15,201 nucleotides of DNA. It comes from Verrucomicrobiales bacterium. GTDB lineage: Bacteria > Verrucomicrobiota > Verrucomicrobiia > Limisphaerales > UBA11320. Made by a program: the position numbers and the translations under genes. Every line of letters starts with the position of its first letter. Position 1 is the first letter of the stretch. Below the pieces are notes generated by a model that saw nothing but the letters and a program-made list of their open reading frames with translations, was not told the origin of the DNA and did not search any database. Below, in pieces: positions 1 through 5,705 of the stretch. The DNA lies in assembly GCA_003452185.1 (NCBI GenBank), contig DMJJ01000565.1, positions 1 through 15,201 on the forward strand, written 5' to 3'.

Positions 1-26
1 CGCGAGAATCGTGTCCCAATCCGTGG

Positions 27-356
27 TTAGCCGATGAAGGAGCAGATGTACTCGCAGATGCCGGAGGGGACCTCGATGTCGAACCCCGACTTCGCCGGCA
101 CGTCGAAGGCCTGCCCGGTGCTGTAGGTCGCCACCGCCGACTGCCCATCCAGCTTCACCCGGCAGGTGCCGGCGACGATCTCCATCCGCTCCGCCTTGTC
201 GGTGCCAAAGTGAAACGTTCCGGGGTAGATCAGGCCGAGGGTCTTCTTCGACCCGTCGGGAAAGAGGATCGAGTGGCTCACCACTTTGCCTTCAAAATAG
301 ACATTGGCCTTGGCGACGGCCGTAACCCCACGGAATTCAGCTGGAACGGATGACAT
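27..356 (-). CDS. ppnP: Pyrimidine/purine nucleoside phosphorylase (PpnP, DUF1255/YaiE family)
   Basis: The 109-residue product resembles the small cupin-fold PpnP/YaiE family. Characterised members split purine and pyrimidine nucleosides with phosphate into base and ribose-1-phosphate, acting in nucleoside salvage in the cytoplasm. Family hallmarks seen are NVYFEGKV (residues 18-25), GLIYPGTFHFGTDKAERMEIVAG (about 41-63), the cupin-like turn TYSTGQAFDVPAKSGFDIEV (78-96) and the C-terminal CEYICSFIG. E. coli PpnP is about 94 residues, so the extra length is a short N-terminal tail (MSSVPAEFRGVTAVAKA). The frame stays open upstream to 605, but that part is antisense to the neighbouring gene. 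The ATG at 356 is chosen because a GGGAGAG ribosome-binding site lies 7 bases before it and because it gives family length. The gene is divergent from the membrane protein at 460. Family assignment is confident; substrates are known only from homologues. Confidence 0.9.
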   Translation of the reverse strand: MSSVPAEFRGVTAVAKANVYFEGKVVSHSILFPDGSKKTLGLIYPGTFHFGTDKAERMEIVAGTCRVKLDGQSAVATYSTGQAFDVPAKSGFDIEVPSGICEYICSFIG

Positions 357-459
357 TGCACCACTCTCCCGGCCTGCCCGATGGGTGTCAAGCGCCTGCA
401 AGCCACGGGGGGCCGGGGTGGTTAAAGAAGGGTTGGGAGCGATCCGATGGAACCAGAGA

Positions 460-1437
460 ATGAGTGCGCGCATGTACGGGTGGTTGGCGGCCGTGGCGGG
501 GATCCTGATGATCATCGGGGGGGAGAGGGCGTCAGCCGCCATCCCGGCGGCCGGGGGAACCCGCGGAGCCTTCGAGGGCCTGCCGCCGTCGGCCCCCATG
601 ACCAACGACCTGGTGATGCGGTTTGACTCGCTTCAGGTCGGCCTCCAGACCTACTCCAACGTGGTGGTCACAGCGAAGACCTCAAGCGATGTGTTCATCC
701 GTCACCGCAAGGGAATCGCAAATTTCAAGGTGAGCGAACTCAATGCCGAGGCACTCGAGAAACTCGGCTACGAGGTCCCGAAGTCGATGCAGAAAGTGGA
801 GGCCAAGCCAATCGAGATGCCGGTGACCGTCACCCGCGCGATCACGCACGCGCGCACGAACGAATTCCTGGCTCACTGGAGCCGAATCCTCCTCTCCCGC
901 GTCACCGCGCTCACCCACAAGGGGGGAATCGCCGTGGCCCGCGGCGCGGAAAGCTCCGGCGCCACCAACGAGCTTGGGGCAGGGGTGGAAGGGCCCGTCC
1001 CAGATGGAGGCGCCCCGGGGGAGGAGGCGACGGCGAGCAGCCCGGCGGGCAACCCGGATGAAGTCCCAACCCTCGCGGAACTCGAGCGCCAGGTCCCCCG
1101 CTGGGTCATCGTAACAGCATCGGCCACCCTGGTCTCACTCCCACTGATCTATTTCTTCTTCTGCTACACCGGAGGGATGATCTGCCGCAAAGCAGGGTCA
1201 AAGCCCGGGTTCCTGATCTGGGTTCCGATCCTCTCCCTCATCCCGTTGACCCGCGCCGCCCGGCTCCCCGCCTGGATGGCCGCCCTGTTCATCGTCCCGT
1301 TCCTCAACCTCCTCTTCGCCGTCGTCTGGTGCGTCCGCCTCTGCAACGCCCGGGGCAAGGGAATCATCGCCGCTCTCGGCCTCCTCTGCCCCATCACCTG
1401 GCCCCTCGCCTGGCTCTACCTGGCCTACTCCAAGTAG
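460..1437 (+). CDS. Exported/membrane protein with DUF5684-like C-terminal membrane domain
   Basis: The 325-residue product has three parts. Residues 1-26 look like a signal peptide (hydrophobic WLAAVAGILMIIGG, then ASA as a likely cleavage site). A segment at about 47-106 (YSNVVVTAKTSSDVFIRHRKG, then IANFKVSELNAEALEKLGY) resembles a short module I recall from many verrucomicrobial secreted proteins, of the type 'thing is placed at this site; a gene product yields this level of peptide'. The C-terminal 214-322 holds about four membrane segments with GGMICRKAGSKPGFLIWVPI and VPFLNLLFAVVWCVRLCNARGKG, a pattern like DUF5684 small membrane proteins. A Gly/Ala/Pro-rich linker (160-205) joins the last two. 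Start: ATG 460 gives the signal peptide but has only a weak purine stretch before it; ATG 472 is an alternative. The upstream extension to 304 is antisense to ppnP and was rejected. No function can be assigned. Confidence 0.75.
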   Translation: MSARMYGWLAAVAGILMIIGGERASAAIPAAGGTRGAFEGLPPSAPMTNDLVMRFDSLQVGLQTYSNVVVTAKTSSDVFIRHRKGIANFKVSELNAEALEKLGYEVPKSMQKVEAKPIEMPVTVTRAITHARTNEFLAHWSRILLSRVTALTHKGGIAVARGAESSGATNELGAGVEGPVPDGGAPGEEATASSPAGNPDEVPTLAELERQVPRWVIVTASATLVSLPLIYFFFCYTGGMICRKAGSKPGFLIWVPILSLIPLTRAARLPAWMAALFIVPFLNLLFAVVWCVRLCNARGKGIIAALGLLCPITWPLAWLYLAYSK

Positions 1438-1534
1438 CCCTGGGTTGGCCTGCCGGAAGGCAAGTTAGGGTCAGCAATTTACGCCCCTCCTGGCAACAGA
1501 AGGGGGGAGTGGCTGCCGATTCTTCTTACTGAGT

Positions 1535-2956
1535 ATGAAAGAGGCGGCATTGGATTTCCCTTCACGATCGGTGGTTTCAACCCCGACCCGTCCCAACCCA
1601 CGGCGTGCCCAGGGGGCCGGAGGGGGAGCCGCGTCCGGTGGGCGGGGGCCTGGGGGAGAGCCAGCGGCATCCCAGCGATCGGGCCCTGGCCTGGGGTCGT
1701 GGTTTGGGCTGGCGCGGTGGTTTTCGTTCCGCAAGGGAGGGGAGCCGTTGAGCGGGGAGCAATCGCTTGCGGTGGGGGTGGACTCGCTCTCGAAGATCAA
1801 GTTCTGCGAGACTCTGGAGCAGATCCGCCATGACCTCTCCGGGGAGTACCTCGCCTCGGAACAGGTGCTGGGGGGATTTCGCCAGATGCGGGAGGGTCTT
1901 TCGCAGCTGAGCCAGAGCGTGCAGTCCATCTCCTCGGCGACCGCGAAGGCGACGGATCACACGCGGGCCGAGATTGACACCCTGGGGAGCGTCGATGGCC
2001 AGATGCAGCGGCTGAAGGAGGATTTTGCCAAGATGCGCCAGTTCCTGGGGGAGATCGGCCGGGTGGCGCTGCAGTCAAAGATCCTGGCCTTGAACGCCTC
2101 GATTGAGGCGGCGCATGCCGGCGTGGCTGGCGATGGGTTTGCAGTGGTGGCCTCGGAGGTGGGGTCGATGGCGCAGCAGGTCTCTGCGCTGAACGAGGAA
2201 ATCGGGGGCATTGTCTCCAACCTGAACACCGAGGTGGATCGCACCGTGGGGGTCATCGCGAGCGCGAACTCCCGGATGCTGGCCACCCTGGGGGAGACCG
2301 AGGGGAACTCGCGCAACCTGCATGCGGCGGCGTCCCGCCTGGAGGAGATCAGCCGCACGATGTGCAGCAGCACCTCGAGCCTGGACCAGATCCAGGAATC
2401 GCTCCGCACCACCTCCGGCCGGACCGACGACCTCTGCGTCCTTGGGCGGGCTTACGAGAACCTGGTGGTCCAGCTTCGGAGGTTCAGCGGCGAGCGGCCC
2501 GATCCGCTCGAACGGCTGGTCCCGCTCGCACGGCGCAGCTCGTTTCGCGCCCCGTCCCGCTTCACCACGCCGGAGCCCGAGACCCTGCTCGCGGAGGAGG
2601 ACACCATCATCTCCATCACCGACACCAAGGGGCGGATCACCTTTGCGAACGACACCTTCTGCCGGATCGCGGAGTACACCCCGGGCGAGTTAATCGGCCG
2701 TCCCCACAATCTGGTGCGCCACCCCGACATGCCCAAGACCGCCTTCGCCGACCTCTGGGCCCACATCCAGCAAGGGAGGATGTGGCAGGGGTACGTGAAG
2801 AACCGGTCCCGCAGCGGGGCGATCTATTGGGTCAAGGCGGCGGTGTTTTCGCAGCGGGACGCTTCCGGGCAGATCACCGGTTACATCAGCGTTCGGATGA
2901 AGCCCACCCGCGACGCCATCAGCCGGGCGATCGAGATCTATCGCCGGCTGCCGTAG
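1535..2956 (+). CDS. Soluble chemoreceptor-like protein: MCP signalling domain followed by C-terminal Aer-type PAS domain
   Basis: The 473-residue protein has a low-complexity Gly/Pro/Arg N-terminus (1-70), a long helical methyl-accepting chemotaxis signalling region (about 75-315) with the hairpin tip at 174-215 (LQSKILALNASIEAAHAG, GDGFAVVASEV), and a C-terminal PAS domain (about 353-458). The PAS is strikingly like that of E. coli Aer: ANDTF (371-375), GRPHNLVRHPDMPKTAFADLW (388-408), VKNRSRSGAIYWVKA (421-435). Aer PAS domains bind FAD and report redox state or oxygen, so a redox/oxygen-sensing role is inferred. No transmembrane helix or HAMP domain is visible, so it is probably cytoplasmic. 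In Aer the PAS is N-terminal; here the order is reversed. Tip residues usually conserved are changed (QTN to QSK, EAARAGE to EAAHAGV). No che genes lie nearby. Start: ATG 1535 has no ribosome-binding site; an in-frame TTG at 1748 has an excellent one and would give 402 residues. Confidence 0.88.
   Translation: MKEAALDFPSRSVVSTPTRPNPRRAQGAGGGAASGGRGPGGEPAASQRSGPGLGSWFGLARWFSFRKGGEPLSGEQSLAVGVDSLSKIKFCETLEQIRHDLSGEYLASEQVLGGFRQMREGLSQLSQSVQSISSATAKATDHTRAEIDTLGSVDGQMQRLKEDFAKMRQFLGEIGRVALQSKILALNASIEAAHAGVAGDGFAVVASEVGSMAQQVSALNEEIGGIVSNLNTEVDRTVGVIASANSRMLATLGETEGNSRNLHAAASRLEEISRTMCSSTSSLDQIQESLRTTSGRTDDLCVLGRAYENLVVQLRRFSGERPDPLERLVPLARRSSFRAPSRFTTPEPETLLAEEDTIISITDTKGRITFANDTFCRIAEYTPGELIGRPHNLVRHPDMPKTAFADLWAHIQQGRMWQGYVKNRSRSGAIYWVKAAVFSQRDASGQITGYISVRMKPTRDAISRAIEIYRRLP
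1735..1750 (+). promoter_or_regulatory. Strong ribosome-binding site before an alternative TTG start of the chemoreceptor gene
   Basis: GGGAGGGGAG at 1735-1744 contains GGAGG (1736-1740), which sits 7 bases before TTG at 1748. That TTG is in frame as codon 72. The upstream ATG at 1535 has no purine-rich site before it, and the 71 residues between are low-complexity and outside the recognisable domains. The true start may therefore be 1748. Other in-frame starts cannot be excluded. Confidence 0.45.
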
Positions 2957-3004
2957 GGCCCACTCTTACTGCAGGGCTCGTGATCGCAAGTCCCCCGGCC
3001 GCCC

Positions 3005-3358
3005 ATGAACCCGCCGATCGACCTCCCTGAGAGCAAGCCACCCCTCATCCGTTTGTGGGCCTGTTCTGTTTTGTTGGGATTGCTCGATGCGTTGATCACG
3101 GCTCTGGTGTTTTCGTACATCCACGACATCCGCTGCGCCTTCCATTGCGGAACAGGTGTCCTGAGGGACTTTATCCACATCACACTTCTCTCCATTCTCT
3201 CCCTGCCCGTCTTGGGGCTCTTCCTCTACGGGTACTTGCCGGTCCGCGCGAGCCTCAGTCCATGGGCTCGGTTTTTCCTGCGGCTTCCGATCGTCTGCCT
3301 CTGCGGGTTGTGGGGGGCCTTCTACGTCGCCTTTCCGTTCGGCTGCCGGTATTTCTAA
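3005..3358 (+). CDS. Small hypothetical membrane protein with three transmembrane helices
   Basis: The 117-residue product is not a family I recognise. Three hydrophobic helices are visible at about 17-38 (WACSVLLGLLDALITALVF), 57-78 (FIHITLLSILSLPVLGLFLY) and 89-112 (RFFLRLPIVCLCGLWGAFYV). A short loop between the first two holds RCAFHC (43-48). There are six cysteines (20, 44, 48, 98, 100, 114), many for such a small protein. ATG 3005 is the first start in the open frame, and no clear ribosome-binding site precedes it. It lies 48 bases after the chemoreceptor gene on the same strand and could be co-transcribed with it. A minus-strand frame covers the same DNA, but it encodes a Pro/Arg/Glu-rich shadow with no domain. 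The hydrophobic pattern is the main reason to believe the plus-strand frame. Confidence 0.6.
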   Translation: MNPPIDLPESKPPLIRLWACSVLLGLLDALITALVFSYIHDIRCAFHCGTGVLRDFIHITLLSILSLPVLGLFLYGYLPVRASLSPWARFFLRLPIVCLCGLWGAFYVAFPFGCRYF

Positions 3359-3362
3359 CGAC

Positions 3363-3403
3363 GGGCGGTTGCCCCGGTTTTCCGGCCCCCGGGGCCAACG
3401 CCC
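3363..3403. terminator. Long bulged hairpin between convergent genes (terminator-like)
   Basis: The left arm 3363-3377 pairs with 3389-3403 to give about 14 base pairs with two single-base bulges (g3367 and c3395) and an 11-base loop at 3378-3388. Inner pairs are CCCCGG/CCGGGG, then GTTG/CAAC, then GGGC/GCCC. It begins 5 bases after the TAA of the small membrane protein and lies before the 3' end of the convergent HNH gene, a usual place for a shared terminator. No T-tract follows on either strand, so it is not a textbook intrinsic terminator. Confidence 0.5.
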
Positions 3404-3563
3404 CAGAGGTGAGCCTGGCTCGGGGTCAGGGGGGAGGGGAGATACGAAACGGAGCGTGGGAGGTGAGCGGGGTGACCAGCGGCGTCCGTTCCGCCAGTCA
3501 AAATCCCGCCCATGGAACTCGGGCTGACACGTGGGTGGTCCGAAACAATTGCCCGAGATCCGG

Positions 3564-4148
3564 CTAGTCCGCCACAAAAAACCGCCAGTCCGCGATCCCG
3601 TGGTAGTTCCGGATGAAGGCGGTCACGGGAAGCTCGGGGGGCGGCTTGGGGTTCCGCAGCAGCCTCAGACCGGCCTCGTTGGGCGTCCGGCTTCCCTTAT
3701 GGTTGTTGATCTCCTTCGCCGCCCAGACGCAGTTATCCCAGGTGTCCTTCCCCCCACGGGAGCGGGGCATGACATGGTCGATGCTCCCTTCGTCCGCCCG
3801 CAGAAGCCGTCCGGTGTACTGGCAGCGGTTGCCATCCCGTTCCCGGATCGACCGGGCATTCAGGGTGGGACGTCGGGTCGGGACGCGGGAGTAGTTCACC
3901 GCCACAACCACCGTGGGAACGCGGATGGGGCCGCGGATGGTCAGCACGGCATTGTCTTGGGGGCGAATGGGAAGCCCGAGCCACTCCTCCCAATCGACGG
4001 GGCGAATGTCCTCTTCGCCATTGATCTCCAACGCGGTGGCGGTGCCGGAGGCCATCTGGCAGAAGGTGTCGGCGGGGGTGCGAATATTGATCGCCTGCCA
4101 GTTCCGGTTCAGAACCAGCACGGTCGCCTTGTTGAGGACATCGCTCAT
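3564..4148 (-). CDS. HNH endonuclease family protein
   Basis: The 194-residue product belongs to a bacterial HNH nuclease family with a conserved N-terminal module (ATVLVLNRNWQAINIRTPAD, residues 8-27) and a C-terminal HNH fold. The nuclease part reads NRCQYTG (107-113), SIDHVMPRSRGGKDTWDNC (122-140) and EINNHKG (146-152), giving candidate metal/catalytic residues D124-H125, N139 and H150. Only one cysteine is present in the CQYTG knuckle, where many HNH proteins have CxxC; I recall CQYTG as common in this subfamily. The biological role of the family is unclear. ATG 4148 is chosen because AGGAAG lies 7 bases before it; the frame is open further upstream, but that part has no conserved sequence. 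The gene is divergent from recA and convergent with the small membrane protein. Substrate is unknown; a DNA-processing role is only inferred. Confidence 0.85.
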   Translation of the reverse strand: MSDVLNKATVLVLNRNWQAINIRTPADTFCQMASGTATALEINGEEDIRPVDWEEWLGLPIRPQDNAVLTIRGPIRVPTVVVAVNYSRVPTRRPTLNARSIRERDGNRCQYTGRLLRADEGSIDHVMPRSRGGKDTWDNCVWAAKEINNHKGSRTPNEAGLRLLRNPKPPPELPVTAFIRNYHGIADWRFFVAD

Positions 4149-4269
4149 ACAGAGACTTCCTGGCACGCCGGGCCGGGGGCCGGTTCGCAAGGAGGGCCGG
4201 GCCCGGGCGTATGCGAGTATGACTTACCCCAGGACGGGGCCGGATTCCAGAGAAAAGCATCTCAAACCA

Positions 4270-4298
4270 TTGACTTCCCCGGGCGCTTTCCCTATCTG
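4270..4298 (+). promoter_or_regulatory. Candidate sigma-70 promoter of recA
   Basis: TTGACT (4270-4275, five of six to TTGACA) and TATCTG (4293-4298, about half-matching TATAAT) are separated by exactly 17 bases. Transcription would start near 4305, inside the first TGTTC-containing repeat. It is the best-spaced hexamer pair I found in the region. The -10 match is modest and no start site has been mapped. Confidence 0.4.
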
Positions 4299-4300
4299 AT

Positions 4301-4311
4301 CCCGGTGTTCC
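4301..4311 (+). repeat. Direct repeat copy 1 (CCCGGTGTTCC) at the predicted recA transcription start
   Basis: This is an exact 11-base match to the copy at 4373-4383, offset by 72 bases. It contains TGTTC (4306-4310), the left half of the verrucomicrobial LexA motif TGTTC-N4-GAACA, but the matching right half is poor (GGCCT). It sits just after the candidate -10 hexamer, where a repressor site would act. Confidence 0.4.
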
Positions 4312-4343
4312 ACGGGCCTGGTTCCAGGTCCGCCGAAACCGAG

Positions 4344-4360
4344 AAGACCGAGGAGGTCTT
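4344..4360. repeat. Perfect 6-bp inverted repeat in the recA leader
   Basis: AAGACC (4344-4349), a 5-base GAGGA loop and GGTCTT (4355-4360) form a short perfect dyad midway between the two direct repeats. It could be an operator or a small RNA hairpin. A dyad this short can also occur by chance. Confidence 0.3.
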
Positions 4361-4372
4361 GTCAGCGCCAGA

Positions 4373-4391
4373 CCCGGTGTTCCGGGGGATA
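4373..4391 (+). promoter_or_regulatory. Direct repeat copy 2 overlapping a degenerate LexA box upstream of recA
   Basis: CCCGGTGTTCC recurs at 4373-4383. Extending from its TGTTC, positions 4378-4391 read TGTTC-CGGG-GGATA, eight of ten specified positions of the TGTTC-N4-GAACA consensus reported for Verrucomicrobium LexA. The site lies about 68 bases before the chosen recA start. Binding is inferred, since no perfect box is present in the region. Confidence 0.35.
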
Positions 4392-4458
4392 GGACCGCCT
4401 TTGTCCAAGGGTCCCCTCCAAACTGCGCGCACCTGTGGAGAGCCGCAGGATTGACTGG

Positions 4459-5664
4459 ATGAAGACAACCGAGAACGATCGTTTGAAACACGAAGTTAGC
4501 AGCAACCACCCACTGAATCGTATGCCTCCCAAAACCGCCGAAAAAATTTCCGAGAAGGCCCCCGAGAAGTCGTCCGAGCGCGTGCAGGAGCGCAACGGGG
4601 CCGCGGAGGCCCGGGTTGATGTCCCGAAGGTCCTTTCCTCGGCTCAACAGCGGGACCTGGACGCCGCCATCGCCACGATCACGAAGTCGTTTGGCGAGGG
4701 GGCCATCATGCGACTGGGCGACGCGGGGATGCAGATGAAGATCGATGTGATCCCGACGGGGGCGCTTGCGGTCGACCTGGCCCTCGGGGCCGGAGGGCTT
4801 CCCCGGGGCCGGATCGTGGAGATCTACGGCCCGGAGTCTTCCGGAAAGACCACGCTCATGTTGCATGTGATTGCCAACGCCCAGAAGGCCGGGGGGCTGG
4901 CCGCCTTCATCGACGCCGAGCATGCGCTCGACCCGGCCTACGCGCGGAAGCTCGGCGTGAATGTCGACGAGCTCCTGGTGTCGCAGCCTGACAGCGGCGA
5001 GGAGGCCCTGACCATTTGCGAGACCCTGGCGCGCTCGAACGCCCTCGACGTCATTGTCATCGACTCGGTGGCGGCCCTGGTTCCCAAGGCCGAGCTGGAG
5101 GGGGAGATGGGGATGGCCACCATGGGAATGCAGGCCCGGCTCATGAGCCAGGCGCTCCGCAAGCTCACGGCGATTCTCAACAAGGCCAAGACGCTTTGTG
5201 TCTTCACGAACCAGCTTCGGGAGAAGGTCGGAGTGATGTTTGGAAACCCGGAGACCACCCCGGGCGGCAAGGCGTTGAAGTTTTACGCGAGCGTGCGTCT
5301 CGACATCCGGCGCAAGGATGCCATCAAGGATGCTGCGGGGCTCGCCATCGGCAATCAGGTGAAGGTGAAGGTGGTGAAGAACAAGGTGGCGCCTCCGTTT
5401 GCCGAGGCCGAGTTTGAGATCCTCTACAACCATGGGATCAACAAGGAGGGGAACCTCCTGGATGTCGGCATCAGCAACGGGGTGGTCGACAAGAAGGGGG
5501 CCTGGCTCCAGTTCCAGGGGGAGCTGATCGGCCAGGGGAAGGATGCCGCCCGGCAGGCGTTGATCGAGAAACCGGAGCTGGGGCGTCGGATCTACGACGC
5601 GATCCTGGCGAAGCGGGCTCCCGTGGTCGCGTCGGCGACGGCGAAACCCGGGGCCCAGCCCTGA
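4459..5664 (+). CDS. recA: Recombinase RecA
   Basis: This is the ATP-dependent strand-exchange protein of homologous recombination and co-protease of the SOS response. In the 401-residue product, the Walker A motif GPESSGKTT is at 124-132, Walker B VIVIDSVAAL at 198-207, loop L1 at about 208-222 (VPKAELEGEMGMATM), loop L2 at about 261-271 (FGNPETTPGGK), and the RecA signature ALKFYASVRLDIR at 272-284. The core starts near residue 59, so about 50 residues precede it, rich in Lys, Glu and Ser (for example EKISEKAPEKSSERVQER). The C-terminus ends in AKPGAQP and lacks the acidic tail seen in E. coli RecA. ATG 4459 is preferred because AGGA lies about 9 bases before it; a GTG at 4435 and an ATG at 4522 are alternatives. 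The upstream region carries candidate SOS sites. An L,D-transpeptidase gene follows 41 bases downstream. Confidence 0.97.
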   Translation: MKTTENDRLKHEVSSNHPLNRMPPKTAEKISEKAPEKSSERVQERNGAAEARVDVPKVLSSAQQRDLDAAIATITKSFGEGAIMRLGDAGMQMKIDVIPTGALAVDLALGAGGLPRGRIVEIYGPESSGKTTLMLHVIANAQKAGGLAAFIDAEHALDPAYARKLGVNVDELLVSQPDSGEEALTICETLARSNALDVIVIDSVAALVPKAELEGEMGMATMGMQARLMSQALRKLTAILNKAKTLCVFTNQLREKVGVMFGNPETTPGGKALKFYASVRLDIRRKDAIKDAAGLAIGNQVKVKVVKNKVAPPFAEAEFEILYNHGINKEGNLLDVGISNGVVDKKGAWLQFQGELIGQGKDAARQALIEKPELGRRIYDAILAKRAPVVASATAKPGAQP

Positions 5665-5705
5665 TTTTTCGGGCAGGTTGGCCGGCTTCTGGCTACGTTG
5701 CCCGC

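Larger units (their letters stand above)
4149..4458. other. Regulatory intergenic region between the divergent HNH gene and recA
   Basis: No convincing gene lies in these 310 bases. A 10-bp palindrome CCGGGCCCGG (4197-4206) is on the HNH-gene side. The recA side has a candidate sigma-70 promoter (4270-4298), two copies of CCCGGTGTTCC, a near-match to the verrucomicrobial LexA box, and a short hairpin (4344-4360); these are listed separately. If the promoter is right, recA has a leader of about 150 bases. Confidence 0.6.

Noticed and set aside
363..391. Perfect TTGACA on the minus strand (391-386) upstream of ppnP
   Set aside because: At 17-base spacing the -10 would be GAGAGT, which matches poorly and overlaps the ribosome-binding site; the transcript would start at the ATG. 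Probably chance.
3421..3441. G-run cluster that might form a G-quadruplex
   Set aside because: Only three separated G-runs are close together (GGGG, GGGGGG, GGGG); the next run is about 18 bases away, so a stable quadruplex is doubtful.
2966..3577. Minus-strand open frame (203 codons) over the small membrane protein and the convergent intergenic region
   Set aside because: It has Pro/Arg/Glu-rich composition, no domain, runs through the terminator-like hairpin and overlaps the HNH 3' end. The plus-strand frame has three clear membrane helices.
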